Positions 1-8,789 are shown, counted from the first letter of the stretch. The stretch: 64,000 bases of DNA from Lewinellaceae bacterium (GCA_020636025.1 JACJYQ010000009.1:1-64000), one strand, 5' to 3'. The notes: generated by a model from the letters alone, not told the origin. Made by a program: numbers and translations.

Positions 1-3
1 GGA

Positions 4-44
4 TTTAGGATTTTGTATATCGGATTTCGGATATAAAATAATCA
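4..44. repeat. TATATCGGATTTTG-type intergenic repeat, copy 1
   Basis: The stretch GGATTTTGTATATCGG followed by an AT-rich tail ending ATAATCAC recurs at about 4780-4813. In both places it lies just downstream of a minus-strand gene, and the tail contains the TCA that reads as the TGA stop on that strand. The window starts inside the element, so its left boundary is unknown. Confidence 0.6.
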
Positions 45-920
45 CGCTCTGCCAAAATGCTTTTTCGTCGCGTCCCAGCCCGACTGCACCAGTTCCTGCT
101 TCTGTTCATCGGTCAAGTCAAAATCAGTCGCAGAGATGCCCAGATCGTTGATGCGGATCACCCGGTTCAGTTCTTTTTCGTCGGAACTTAGGTCAACCAC
201 CTGAGCCATCAGGAGCGTTTCGAAGGTGTTTTTCACAAATTCACCCCAATGCCAATACTTGAAAGAGTGTAATACTTGTTTGCCGGTTAGGTTTGCCAGC
301 TCGAACCCCAGGGTACTCTTTGGGGGCATGCCCATATCGTCGAAGGTAAATAGTGGAAAATTCAGTAACACTCCACCATCTACGTAAATATGATCGGTGG
401 GAATATTATTCGAAAATTTCCAGGCATTGAAGAATACCGGAATAGACATGGAGGCGCGTACAGCCTCTGCTACAATGGCATTCGGTGTGGTTTCGGCACT
501 AAAATGGCAAATATTTCGGGTAAACAGATCCGTAGCGTACACATGCAGGTCGCGCGCGCCTTTGTCTTTTAATTGCTGAAAAGTCACCGTGTCGGCAACT
601 TTTAACGGAGACTGGCGAATTTGTTTCTTGATCCAGTTCAGAAAAGCATCGCCGGGGTGCAGACCAAAGTACTTTAGTTTTTTTAACAGGTTTTCGCGAT
701 CCATAAAGGAAGCCATGTTGGTACCCTGCATGATGGTGTTGATCTCACCCACTGAATAGCGCAAACTCACCAACGCCGAAACGATAGACCCGGCAGAGGT
801 GCCGGCCACGCCTTCTACTTGCGCATAAATGCCTTGTTTGTCGAGTTCCTGCAGAGCGCCAACGTAAGCAAGGCCTTTGACCCCTCCGCCTTGAAAGACC
901 AGATTTTTGATTGTTTCCAT
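42..920 (-). CDS. Patatin-like phospholipase family protein
   Basis: This 292-aa protein carries the patatin signatures. A glycine-rich oxyanion loop (GGGVKGLAYVGAL) lies near residues 11-23, the nucleophile elbow GTSAGS near residues 40-45, and the catalytic aspartate in DGG near residue 181. Patatins are Ser-Asp dyad lipid acyl hydrolases. With no signal peptide, this one probably acts on membrane lipids from the cytoplasm, but the substrate cannot be read from sequence. The ATG start is followed directly by the conserved N-terminal strand (KNLVFQGGG), so the start is secure. A TATATTTG -7-like box sits about 90 nt upstream (1010-1017, minus strand). The stop codon lies inside a dispersed intergenic repeat. 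Confidence 0.9.
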   Translation of the reverse strand: METIKNLVFQGGGVKGLAYVGALQELDKQGIYAQVEGVAGTSAGSIVSALVSLRYSVGEINTIMQGTNMASFMDRENLLKKLKYFGLHPGDAFLNWIKKQIRQSPLKVADTVTFQQLKDKGARDLHVYATDLFTRNICHFSAETTPNAIVAEAVRASMSIPVFFNAWKFSNNIPTDHIYVDGGVLLNFPLFTFDDMGMPPKSTLGFELANLTGKQVLHSFKYWHWGEFVKNTFETLLMAQVVDLSSDEKELNRVIRINDLGISATDFDLTDEQKQELVQSGWDATKKHFGRA

Positions 921-1287
921 GTTGTGATCGGTTTGTATCTGCCTTGGGTTAATTGGATAGATTTACCAAAGCAGAGCTTGCCTTTTTCGGCAAATGAAGA
1001 ATGTTATAGCAAATATATTTAATGCTTTTGAATGCTAAGAGGGTGGGGGATCGGAATTTACGATTTGGTTATGTGGGTTCGTGTAAGTGAAAACACATTG
1101 ATAAATTATTTATTAGTTATGCCTGGTACAATACATTTTAAGGGTATCAGACAGAATAAAAAGTAACTAATTTTGTAGGTAACAGCATTGCGTAAGTTAT
1201 ATGCTCCAAATTTTTCCAATTATCGATTGGAATGATCCTCAAACCAAAGCTTGCAAATCTGTAAGCCTCTAAACGATTACACCCGAC
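921..1287. other. Intergenic region between divergent genes
   Basis: These 367 bp separate the divergent patatin gene and the Asp-box T9SS gene. Two TAnnTTTG-like boxes can be seen: TATATTTG on the minus strand (1010-1017) and TAATTTTG on the plus strand (1168-1175). Neither has a well-placed upstream TTG. No credible small ORF or hairpin was recognised. Confidence 0.4.
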
Positions 1288-4200
1288 ATGAAAAGATCTA
1301 TCCTCCTTTGTTATTCTGTTTTCTGTCTTTTTACCTTTTCACAAGCTCAAATTAACTGGCAGCACCTGGGCGGCCCAGAGGGCGGCTCTTTCTATTATTT
1401 GTATGAGAACGGCAAGTACGTTTTTGCATCAGATGCTAATTTTTTTTACCGCTCTTCTGACGCTCAGATTTGGGAAAAGCTGCCTTTTGGCAATTTGTGG
1501 CCTTTAACCTGCGATTCTAATACTATTGCCGCAGGAAGTGGATTTGGCTTTACGAACCCTCCGCAAAATCCGGCACTCATGGTGAGTCATGATGATGGAA
1601 CATCCTGGGTCGCTGGTAATCTGCCACCCACATCCAACGGTGGATATTTTAGCTCGATAGCAGTTGGTGATAATGGCATTTATATACCCGATGGACACTC
1701 AGAATATGTATATAAAACAACCGATGATGGTCTGACATGGGATTCAGTTCAGGCGCCGGGTATGTATTGTTATGATTTATGGTCTTTTCAAGGTAAGATA
1801 TATACCGAATGGTCCAATAAGTTCTGGCGCTTAAGTGATGACGAATTAAGCTGGGCTCTGGTGTCCCCTGATTTTTCTGGATCTGGTAATCCGAGGCGCA
1901 TGTTTGTGCAGGATTCTATTTGGCTGTTTTCAACCGAGCGTGCTCTTTTCGGTTCAAATGACTATGGCCAGACCTGGCAAAAAACTACGACTGATTTCAA
2001 TAACGGCCAGGATGATTTCGCAAAGGCTGGAAACCGGATTTACAAAATGATGGGTGCTTCAGGGCTTTTGTACACTGAGGATGGAGGACAAAGTTGGCAA
2101 CAGGCCTTACCCTATAATTTAAGTAGCAATATGTTTGAAATTGGGGCTGTTGACGGGCAATTGTTGCTTACCAATGATAACCAGGGAGTCTTCAGATTTG
2201 ATGAAAACACAGGACAACTTGTTGAAGCCAATACAGGATTGGAGTCAGGGTTAGTATTCAATTTAGATTACGCTGAAGGCAAATTATGGGTTGGCAGTGG
2301 TCTGGATGTTTTTAACTACGACATTCAAACACAGGATTGGACGGCTGCTGATCTGCCCTTGCCGGGTTTTGGTTACAGTTATTTGGCAACTTCAGAGAAT
2401 GGGCATATCGCCTGCGGAAGTTCAGATCGAAATGTTTTTATTTCCACAGACAAAGGGGCTAGCTGGGATGCCTATAGTATCGATAGTCTTCCCCAGGTGG
2501 GTTGGGTAACCAATCACGGCTTGTGCTGGGCCGGGGATAATGTGTTCTTATACGACCAATTTGGCTCCGGGACATACATGAGTTCTGATTTCGGACAGAG
2601 TTTTAACCCGACAACCAGAAATAGGCAAATCACTGAATTTAAAGGGAAGTATTACAGTATCGATTATCAGGGGCAATTATATATAAGTAACAACCAAGGA
2701 TTGACCTGGCAACTTGTTGCAACTGATTTGGATTTTATCTGGAAACTTTTCGCGTGTGATGATCGCTTACTGGCCATTGCCAGGAAGGATCTAATCGCTT
2801 GGAGCTCATTGTTTTCCTCAGAAGACGGTGTTAACTGGAGTTATTCAAATGACGGAACGACAAGTATTTTAGACCTTGAATTGTTTAATGATTTGAATAT
2901 AAATTCAGGAGGATTCTGGCATGTTGGAAACAAATATTTTTTGCATGCAAGCCCTGGTTTTTATGTGTCTTTGGATACCTGTAAATCCTGGTTGCCTATT
3001 ACCAGAACCAGTAATTTTAGTGACATGGTTTTTAATGACTCTGTTTTTTATGCAGCTAAACGGGGTGTATTTAAAACAGGCATCCCCCAAAATTATGAAG
3101 GGCTGGCCAGCGGACTTGTTTATAAAGATGATAATAACAATGGTTCTATGGATGCCGGGGAGATCGCCCTTCCAGGCATTGGAATTACCAGTAAGGAAGT
3201 TGGGAATGCTCTGTCTTACTGGTACACGCATTCAACAGTTGGCGGACACTATGCCTTGGGTATCTCACCAGGTAGCACGGATACCATTCGAATACGAAAC
3301 CATAGCCAGTATATTCAACAAATCAACCCTCAAGAATACATTGTAAATGCCAGCACCGACACGCTGAACTTTGGCATACACTTTACAGCAGATTTAACTG
3401 ACGTTTCAGTTTATGCCAAAAATGCCATTTTGAGACCCGGTTTTTCTTCGTTTTTGTGGTTGACTTATAAAAACGAAGGTACCCTACTTGCCAGTGGCGA
3501 TATTGGAATCAAGTTGCCTCCTGGCGTTTCTTTTGAAGATTCGAACCCACCACCAAGCGGAACAGTCGGTGTTGACAGCATCTTTTGGAACTACCAACAA
3601 CTTCAATTATTTAGCGGTGGAAGGATCAAGATGACGGTAAAACCTTCCAATTCCTTACCCATTGGCACTCAACTTCATTTCCACGGCAGCATCAGTACTG
3701 ATGTGCCGGATATCAACCTCACAGATAACTTTTTTGAAATTGACGGCACTCTTATGGGTTCTTTTGACCCCAACGAAAAACTGGTTGACCCAAGCCGTGG
3801 CCTTACAGCCGAAGAAATTGCAGCTGGGAAAGAATTGCTTTACACCATCAATTTCCAGAACACCGGAAACTACCCGGCAGAGCGTGTTCGCATCACAGAT
3901 ATGCTTGATACCGCTTTAAACTATGAAACCCTGCGCTTGGTAGCGGCCAGTCACCCCATAACGGAATTCAATCTGAAGCCAGGCGGCTTGCTCGAAATTG
4001 TTTTCGACAACATCGCGCTGGCAGATAGCAGCAGCAACGAACCCGCCAGCCATGGATTTGTGACTTTCGCCGTTCAGCGCTACAAAAACTATAGCCCCTA
4101 TTTTAGGATCCGTAATCGGGCAGCCATTTATTTTGATTTCAACGATCCAATTATCACCAATACGGTGGAGACAAGATTGTACTCTCCTTCAGTATCTACA

Positions 4201-4476
4201 CTTGAGCCTAAGGTGAAAAAGACAGTAAATGAATTGCTGATCATGCCAAATCCGGCGAATGAATATTGTAGGGTGAGTGTAAATGGATTATTGAGTGGAC
4301 CGGGTGTACTTATGGTTACCGACAATAATGGCAAGCTTATGTATGAAAAATACATCCCGGATGTTTCTCTTGAACAGCAGCTTTCGCTGGATAGATTGCC
4401 AAATGGAGTTTACCATGTTGTAATAAAGGGAAGTCAGGGGCGATTAGGTGGGAAGTTGATTGTTTTTCGGGATTAG
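1288..4476 (+). CDS. Secreted Asp-box (sialidase-like) repeat protein with T9SS type A sorting domain
   Basis: This 1062-aa exported protein starts with a signal peptide ending near FSQAQ (residues 1-20). Residues ~50-620 hold at least nine Asp-box (BNR) motifs of the form S/TxDxGxTW, such as TTDDGLTW, SNDYGQTW and TEDGGQSW, which implies one or two beta-propellers. An SdrD_B-like segment follows (VYKDDNNNGSMDAGE, near residue 612). Next is a DUF11/DUF7619-like region opening with SFDPNEKLVDP, common in Saprospiraceae surface proteins. The last ~80 residues (MPNPANEYCRV to the end) are a T9SS type A sorting domain. The protein is therefore probably exported through the T9SS and attached to the surface. 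The catalytic residues of true sialidases are not evident, so enzyme activity should not be assumed. Confidence 0.88.
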   Translation: MKRSILLCYSVFCLFTFSQAQINWQHLGGPEGGSFYYLYENGKYVFASDANFFYRSSDAQIWEKLPFGNLWPLTCDSNTIAAGSGFGFTNPPQNPALMVSHDDGTSWVAGNLPPTSNGGYFSSIAVGDNGIYIPDGHSEYVYKTTDDGLTWDSVQAPGMYCYDLWSFQGKIYTEWSNKFWRLSDDELSWALVSPDFSGSGNPRRMFVQDSIWLFSTERALFGSNDYGQTWQKTTTDFNNGQDDFAKAGNRIYKMMGASGLLYTEDGGQSWQQALPYNLSSNMFEIGAVDGQLLLTNDNQGVFRFDENTGQLVEANTGLESGLVFNLDYAEGKLWVGSGLDVFNYDIQTQDWTAADLPLPGFGYSYLATSENGHIACGSSDRNVFISTDKGASWDAYSIDSLPQVGWVTNHGLCWAGDNVFLYDQFGSGTYMSSDFGQSFNPTTRNRQITEFKGKYYSIDYQGQLYISNNQGLTWQLVATDLDFIWKLFACDDRLLAIARKDLIAWSSLFSSEDGVNWSYSNDGTTSILDLELFNDLNINSGGFWHVGNKYFLHASPGFYVSLDTCKSWLPITRTSNFSDMVFNDSVFYAAKRGVFKTGIPQNYEGLASGLVYKDDNNNGSMDAGEIALPGIGITSKEVGNALSYWYTHSTVGGHYALGISPGSTDTIRIRNHSQYIQQINPQEYIVNASTDTLNFGIHFTADLTDVSVYAKNAILRPGFSSFLWLTYKNEGTLLASGDIGIKLPPGVSFEDSNPPPSGTVGVDSIFWNYQQLQLFSGGRIKMTVKPSNSLPIGTQLHFHGSISTDVPDINLTDNFFEIDGTLMGSFDPNEKLVDPSRGLTAEEIAAGKELLYTINFQNTGNYPAERVRITDMLDTALNYETLRLVAASHPITEFNLKPGGLLEIVFDNIALADSSSNEPASHGFVTFAVQRYKNYSPYFRIRNRAAIYFDFNDPIITNTVETRLYSPSVSTLEPKVKKTVNELLIMPNPANEYCRVSVNGLLSGPGVLMVTDNNGKLMYEKYIPDVSLEQQLSLDRLPNGVYHVVIKGSQGRLGGKLIVFRD

Positions 4477-4483
4477 GAGGGAT

Positions 4484-4530
4484 TTTTCGCCGCGCCTTGT
4501 GTTTCCGCAGGAGCACCAGGCGCAAACGGC
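4484..4530 (+). repeat. REP-like palindromic repeat (left arm of inverted pair)
   Basis: This 47-nt copy begins TTTTCGCCGCGCC and can fold on itself (GCGCCTTGTG with CACCAGGCGC). The region 4629-4675 is its inverted partner, identical at about 40 of 47 positions. The differences lie in the hairpin arms and are largely compensatory, so the structure is kept while the sequence drifts. Confidence 0.7.
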
Positions 4531-4628
4531 TGGCTACGGGGCTGCTATGAAAAACTGCTTAAAATCGCTGTCTACTAACTTTTGCCAAAAGCATTAATAC
4601 ATTTATGTGCGCCAATGCATTGCGCATT

Positions 4629-4675
4629 GCCGTTTGCTCGCGGTGCTCCTTCGGAAACACCACGAGCGGCGAAAA
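4629..4675 (-). repeat. REP-like palindromic repeat (right arm of inverted pair)
   Basis: Inverted partner of 4484-4530, separated by 98 bp. Related GCGCTTG-GTC...GAC-CAAGCGC palindromes occur at 39069-39101, 39200-39232 and 58388-58418. The head-to-head pairing resembles REPIN elements; no RAYT-type transposase gene is present in the window. Confidence 0.7.
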
Positions 4676-4676
4676 A

Positions 4677-4710
4677 AATCCCTCGAAAAGCAACAACTTT
4701 TCGAGGGATT
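4677..4710 (-). terminator. Rho-independent terminator of the NifU-like gene
   Basis: A perfect 14-bp stem (AATCCCTCGAAAAG with CTTTTCGAGGGATT) encloses the 6-nt loop CAACAA. Read on the minus strand, the stem is followed by a run of seven T, as expected for a terminator of the gene ending at 4811. Confidence 0.85.
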
Positions 4711-4756
4711 CTAAATTTTCACCACTTGGAACATGTGGCAGAAAGGAAGAAATATA

Positions 4757-4813
4757 TGAAATCCGATCGGATATCATATATCGGATTTTGTATATCGTAT
4801 ATCTATATAATCA
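4757..4813. repeat. TATATCGGATTTTG-type intergenic repeat, copy 2
   Basis: Contains TATATCGGATTTTGTATATCG plus an inverted partial copy (GAAATCCGATCGGATATC), and ends ATAATCAC at the stop codon of the NifU-like gene. It matches bases 4-44 in sequence and in position relative to a minus-strand stop codon. Confidence 0.6.
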
Positions 4814-5422
4814 CTCCATCTCCTGCACCACTTCCTCAACCTCCGGTATCATGCGTTTCAACATGCCTTCGATGCCAGCTTTCAGTGTAACAGATGATGA
4901 AGGGCAGCCACTGCAGGATCCCTGCATGGTTACAAACACTTTACCAGCCTCATAAGCTTTGAATTCGATGTTGCCGCCGTCCATTTCCACGGCCGGCTTC
5001 ACGTAGGTGTCAATGAGTTCTTTTACTTTTTTGGCGATTTCCCCGTTTTCACCGCTGAACTGAGCGGCGTTGTTCTCTGCCATAACCTGCTTCATGAATT
5101 CGGCAAATCCTTCCTTCACCACTTCACCTTCTTTTTCAATGTAATCCTTGATAAACTCTTTGAGTTTGAGCATGATGTCCTCCCACTCGTAGTTCATCTC
5201 TTTGGTTACGGTCACATAATTATTATTGAAATAGGCGCTTTTAACATAGGGTAGCTCCATCAGGCTTTTAGCCATTGGACTCCATTGTGAGGCGAGGTCT
5301 AGTTCTTTGAAATCGGCAATCCCGCTGTAAAGCATGCGATTGGTGACATACTTCAGCGCTTCTGGATTGGGTGTTTGTTCGGTGTACAACATTACCGGAC
5401 TTTTGGTTGCGGTAGCATCCAT
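4811..5422 (-). CDS. NifU-like (Nfu-type) Fe-S cluster carrier protein
   Basis: This 203-aa protein has two recognisable domains. Residues ~12-95 resemble the Nfu_N scaffold domain (YTEQTPNPEALKYV near the start, and MAKSLMELPYVKSAYF). Residues ~125-200 are a NifU C-terminal domain with the cluster-binding CxxC in GSCSGCPSSSVTLKAG. Proteins of this family carry a 4Fe-4S cluster between two subunits and hand it to apo-enzymes in the cytoplasm. The gene stands alone, with a TACTTTTG -7 box 30 nt upstream (5452-5459, minus strand) and a strong terminator downstream. Length and both motifs agree with the family, so it should be functional. Whether to call it nfuA depends on the naming system. Confidence 0.92.
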   Translation of the reverse strand: MDATATKSPVMLYTEQTPNPEALKYVTNRMLYSGIADFKELDLASQWSPMAKSLMELPYVKSAYFNNNYVTVTKEMNYEWEDIMLKLKEFIKDYIEKEGEVVKEGFAEFMKQVMAENNAAQFSGENGEIAKKVKELIDTYVKPAVEMDGGNIEFKAYEAGKVFVTMQGSCSGCPSSSVTLKAGIEGMLKRMIPEVEEVVQEME

Positions 5423-5451
5423 ATTGATGTGTTTCTTTAAAAATTGAGCTG

Positions 5452-5459
5452 CAAAAGTA
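5452..5459 (-). promoter_or_regulatory. -7 box (TACTTTTG) of the NifU-like gene
   Basis: Matches the Bacteroidota TAnnTTTG consensus on the minus strand, 30 nt before the ATG at 5422. A clear -33 TTG was not found. Confidence 0.5.
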
Positions 5460-5662
5460 ACAGGAAAGCGCCGAAATGGTTGTGGAGAAAATACAATAAA
5501 TGAAAGCGATAATGGAAGCTTGATCCCGGAGTAATATTGTTAGGAAGAGTCAATTGTCAGATGGCTTGCAGAATAACTGTTGTGTGGCGCCATTAGTGAT
5601 ACTTCTGGTGTACATTAGGCACGTATTATTTTATTCCTAATTTCTTCCAAAATTCGATTACT

Positions 5663-6058
5663 ATGAAAAAGTACTTTTTCAATTGCACCGCCGTCTTTTT
5701 TTTCGCCCTCCAGTTTAATTTCCACCTTCCATTAAAAAGCAGTTTAACATTACAAGAGAATAACTCCATCAGCGCCAGTTGTTCTTTGCCCGCCCCGGCA
5801 TATCTCAATCTTTCCAGAGTTTCTACAAATTCAATCAATGCATCCTGGGCCTCTGTATCAGGTGCGATAGGGTATAAGGTAACTGTCTATGAATTGGATG
5901 GCGGTACACCAATATATCTTACTGAGTCTGAAGTTGGGGGGACTTCTATAACACTGGGTGGGTTGCCCTCAGGTGTTGGGTATCGGTTTACGGTTGCCGC
6001 GATTTGCTCGGGGAGTTCAGTAAGTGATTTTATTATTGGCCTGGATGGTAATCCATAA
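5663..6058 (+). CDS. Small secreted fibronectin type III-like protein with C-terminal LDGNP tail
   Basis: This 131-aa ORF starts with a basic, hydrophobic signal-peptide-like segment (MKKYFFNCTAVFFFALQF). It then forms a single fibronectin III-like domain: PAPAYLNLSRVSTNSINASW opens it, GYKVTVYEL lies in the middle and GYRFTVAAICSGSS near the end. The final residues are DFIIGLDGNP. The neighbouring small secreted ORF at 8073-8255 ends in DFVIALDGNP, although the two are otherwise unrelated. The gene converges on the ~500-aa helical-repeat gene at 6139 and shares a bidirectional hairpin terminator with it. Its role is unknown; the shared tail could be a recognition or processing signal, which is inference. 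Confidence 0.72.
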   Translation: MKKYFFNCTAVFFFALQFNFHLPLKSSLTLQENNSISASCSLPAPAYLNLSRVSTNSINASWASVSGAIGYKVTVYELDGGTPIYLTESEVGGTSITLGGLPSGVGYRFTVAAICSGSSVSDFIIGLDGNP

Positions 6059-6070
6059 GCAATTATTGAA

Positions 6071-6105
6071 TGAGCCTCTTGAAATGTTTTTTTTCAAGAG
6101 GCTCA
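6071..6105. terminator. Bidirectional terminator between convergent genes
   Basis: A 14-bp perfect stem (TGAGCCTCTTGAAA with TTTCAAGAGGCTCA) has a 7-nt T-rich loop. It lies between the stop at 6058 (+) and the stop at 6139 (-). Confidence 0.75.
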
Positions 6106-6138
6106 TTTGCATAAAATGTGAGAATAGCAAAATCTGGC

Positions 6139-7659
6139 TTAACCATTTTCTGTCATCATTTCCCACAGATCTTCGTATGGTATGATTTCAACAGCAAATG
6201 TTTGCCCGGCAACTTCTGGTTGTTCACTATATAGCACTTCCAGTTCTTTGGTAATCTTCTTTTCAGCACTTTTGGAGGCGTAATCCTTTTTAGCGTATGC
6301 GAGTAAAAGGTTAAGGAAGGCTGCACTTCTTTTGTTCATATCGGTATTCAGATAGCGTTTTCTGTACTTGTCAAGTGCCTCTGGTGAAATTTCTTTATCT
6401 TCAAATTCTCCTTTTACCAAGGCATAAATTACAGGCAGCAAAATGAGTGGGACATTCATTCCTTCCTTATCTTTTGCTATTATCTCAATTTCATTATTCA
6501 TTTTGCCAAAACGATATATCCCAACAATATCAGTAACCTTTTGCTCATCTAATTTTCCAAATGCGGCAAGCAGATGTAAATACCCGCCAAAAAGTTGCCA
6601 GTTGTCGCGTATTGCTCCTGCAAGTGTTGAAAATTTTTGGTGTTGTGATATTTTAGAATAAATGTTCAAGGCGTCTTGGTATCGCTTCGCAAATAAACAA
6701 TAATGGAGATGGAGCTCATGTGCTCTAAACCAATTTAAATGCCCTTCTTCTAACAACGAAATACAATACTCTACTGTATCATCACAATCTAAGTCAAATC
6801 GTCGCAATTGGATAATACAGACTATCTTTTGAAGTGCCAAAACAGATAATGATGCTCTGTTGGTATTTTTTCTCTTTTTTAAAATTTCTAGAGCCTCTTC
6901 AACCAATTTAAGTGCGCCAATGGTATCATTAGCTGAAAAATGTCGGATAAGTCCGATGGTGTATGTGTAATAATAATATTGACTTGTGTTTGCTTCTTTA
7001 GCAATCGGATATAATTCCTCAAAATATTGGGAAGCAAGTTTGTGTACTTCCTTACTTGGGGATCGTTTTACTATATAATAGTTAATAAGTGATTCATAAT
7101 GTTCCAATGCCAGCATTTCTAGATGCTTCTTCTTTTCATATTCACGATGAATTTTAGAAATTCTTTCGTGCTTGACTGGGTCGCCTGAAGCTCTACCATA
7201 CAATTTCCTAAGTTCTCTTGAAATATCAGCAGTGAGGTCAACAAACTCATATTTCACGGCCTGTTCAAGTGTTTGTTCGAAAATATCTATTGCTGCTTGA
7301 ATGGCATCTCGCAAGGTTAATATATGGGCAGAAGCAAAATCCCGGTAACAATTGTAATAAGCTTTTGCTCGATCATTGAACATGGGTTGACTAATATCAA
7401 CAAACAAGGAAATGTTGATCAATTGCCGGATTAGCCTGTTTCTGGTTCTCAAATAGGCTGCAGATTTCGGGGATTCCTTGTCTCCATATAATAATGAAAC
7501 AGCTTCCTCTTCGGAGTTGACTTCTCCTTTGCCAATCCCATCGTACAGCATTTCAATCAAAGAACCTTCCTGATCCGGGTTGTTCCCCAAGACTTCAATG
7601 TTCTTGATCTTGTTCCTCGTAACCGTTTGCACAAGCTCTTTTAGGGCAGAAAAATCCAT
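6139..7659 (-). CDS. ~500-aa helical-repeat protein, paralogue A
   Basis: This 506-aa soluble protein has no signal peptide or membrane segment and is almost entirely alpha-helical, with TPR-like helix pairs through the middle (~residues 120-350). It is a paralogue of the gene at 12551-14080. Both share an N-terminal block (SLIEMLYDGIGKGEVN / SLMEQLCDAIYEGKVN, then EEEAVSLLYG / DQEALELLYP), a NE...DKxGMNxPxL block near residue 390, and a C-terminal VEIIPYEDLWEM / IEIIPYEHLWDL. No catalytic motif or HTH is obvious. It is flanked on both sides by small secreted LDGNP-tailed genes. Family function is unknown to me; TPR-like folds usually bind proteins or peptides. Confidence 0.85.
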   Translation of the reverse strand: MDFSALKELVQTVTRNKIKNIEVLGNNPDQEGSLIEMLYDGIGKGEVNSEEEAVSLLYGDKESPKSAAYLRTRNRLIRQLINISLFVDISQPMFNDRAKAYYNCYRDFASAHILTLRDAIQAAIDIFEQTLEQAVKYEFVDLTADISRELRKLYGRASGDPVKHERISKIHREYEKKKHLEMLALEHYESLINYYIVKRSPSKEVHKLASQYFEELYPIAKEANTSQYYYYTYTIGLIRHFSANDTIGALKLVEEALEILKKRKNTNRASLSVLALQKIVCIIQLRRFDLDCDDTVEYCISLLEEGHLNWFRAHELHLHYCLFAKRYQDALNIYSKISQHQKFSTLAGAIRDNWQLFGGYLHLLAAFGKLDEQKVTDIVGIYRFGKMNNEIEIIAKDKEGMNVPLILLPVIYALVKGEFEDKEISPEALDKYRKRYLNTDMNKRSAAFLNLLLAYAKKDYASKSAEKKITKELEVLYSEQPEVAGQTFAVEIIPYEDLWEMMTENG

Positions 7660-8072
7660 AATATGGGCAAATTATTAATATTAAATACTATCTGCATGTA
7701 TTGGATTCCGGTTTTTTGTCCTTTTTTTCATACCCGCAATACCTGCACCTTTGTATCAAGGATTTAAACCAAAGAATTGTGAACGGTTCAATCCCCGCTG
7801 TGAAAATAAAACAACCATCAAAAGTAAGCTCGAAATCTACTATGTTATAATCAAATAAGCACGTAATTCATTTGAAAAACTGGAATGCGTGTACATAACT
7901 GCCTGAAGTACAATAAGTTCATTGACCTGCCCACCTGGAAGAGTGGGTTCTAGGACTGAACCTGCTTTCAATCTGCCTGTATTGAAATCGGGGTTTCTGT
8001 CCTTTTTTTGCAGATGCGTGTCTGCCGATCTTTGTGCCGTTATTAATTCCGTTCACAAACTCGGTCAATGTC
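7660..8072. other. Intergenic region with a candidate promoter
   Basis: This 413-bp gap separates the divergent helical-repeat gene and small secreted gene. The minus strand carries a -33 TTTG (7852-7855) and a TACTTTTG box (7819-7826) with a 25-nt spacer, about 155 nt upstream of the 7659 start. The spacer is slightly long for the consensus. No other gene was recognised. Confidence 0.4.
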
Positions 8073-8255
8073 ATGAATCTTATCTTCCTCTTTTTAAGCA
8101 TCTTTTTTAGCACATCTTCACCAACTTTTACAAGTAACGAAGGCCAAACAGGAATCAATCAGGGTGGAAATACTACCCAGCACGAGCCTGGCACAAAAAA
8201 GAAAGACAAGTTTGGAAATGGAGATTTCGTGATTGCTCTTGACGGCAATCCTTAA
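8073..8255 (+). CDS. Small secreted peptide with C-terminal LDGNP tail
   Basis: From the ATG at 8073 this encodes 60 aa. A hydrophobic signal-like segment (MNLIFLFLSIFFSTSS) is followed by a short polar region rich in Gly, Asn, Thr and Lys, ending NGDFVIALDGNP. An in-frame GTG at 8034 would add 13 residues ahead of the signal and is less likely. The ten C-terminal residues almost match those of the secreted protein ending at 6058 (DFIIGLDGNP). The two genes flank the helical-repeat gene at 6139-7659. After signal cleavage the mature part would be only about 40 residues. Pheromone, toxin or surface peptide are all possible; none is shown. Confidence 0.6.
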   Translation: MNLIFLFLSIFFSTSSPTFTSNEGQTGINQGGNTTQHEPGTKKKDKFGNGDFVIALDGNP

Positions 8256-8717
8256 TTCAATCAATAAAAAAATAATCCACCCCAATATATTTTTCCTGAG
8301 GGTCTCCGCCCCGTGTATATAATCCGCGTGCTTCCCAACTACCTTGAAAAAAAACAGAGTTTTAATCCGCGCTTTCATTTCAGTTATTGGTCCTTTCTTC
8401 CTACCGTTTGCCCGTAACTGCGCGCTCATTTTACTCTCGACCCTGCCCTCACGCGGGCAAGGTCGGGATTCATCAACGAATCACGGTTGTATCGATATCG
8501 CCTTAATCGATGCAATTTTTAATCTCGCAATAGCATAGCATCGTGTTGGCAAAACACGCTTTGCACTTCATTCGACCTTAATCCAATTCCTTCGCCGGAG
8601 TGTGACCTTGCACTCCGGTTTTTTTATGCCCGGATCCCCGGAATCCCCGGAATGAATTCCGGGGTTAGAATATGATGCCTCATATCGGGATGGTACCACA
8701 CAGGGAATGAACATTCC
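8256..8717 (+). other. Gene-poor leader region with terminator; candidate non-coding RNA
   Basis: No convincing ORF lies in this stretch; the 64-codon ORF at 8344 shows no recognisable features. It holds several short hairpins: GACC-TGCCC...GGGCA-GGTC around 8439-8465, and CGTGTT...AACACG near 8541-8557. A canonical terminator closes it at 8595-8618. A terminator with no coding gene before it suggests either a small RNA or an untranslated leader ahead of valS. It does not match T-box, tmRNA, RNase P or SRP motifs as far as I can see. Confidence 0.35.
8595..8625 (+). terminator. Rho-independent terminator upstream of valS
   Basis: An 8-bp perfect stem (CCGGAGTG with CACTCCGG) with loop TGACCTTG is followed by seven or more T. 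Confidence 0.8.
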
Positions 8718-8789
8718 ATTAGCTAATTATCGCATTATCAAATTAGCTAATTCTCACATTATCCCATTAGCTAATTACCTAATTACCCC
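8718..8789. repeat. 24-bp ATTAGCTAATT direct repeat array (3 units)
   Basis: The palindrome ATTAGCTAATT occurs at 8718, 8742 and 8766, exactly 24 bp apart, separated by ATC-CATTATC-type spacers. Similar arrays with the same 24-bp period lie at 54956, 58276 and 58439. Confidence 0.8.

Noticed and set aside
4582..4890. Open frames of 60-116 codons in 4559-4955
   Set aside because: They run through REP-like repeats, a terminator and the antisense of the NifU-like gene.
8118..8429. 103-codon minus-strand frame overlapping the LDGNP peptide gene
   Set aside because: Overlaps a better-supported small secreted gene and a non-coding region. No recognisable protein features.
8344..8538. 64-codon plus-strand ORF upstream of valS
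   Set aside because: Crosses the hairpin-rich segment, lacks recognisable features and ends before the terminator without a typical leader. More likely non-coding.
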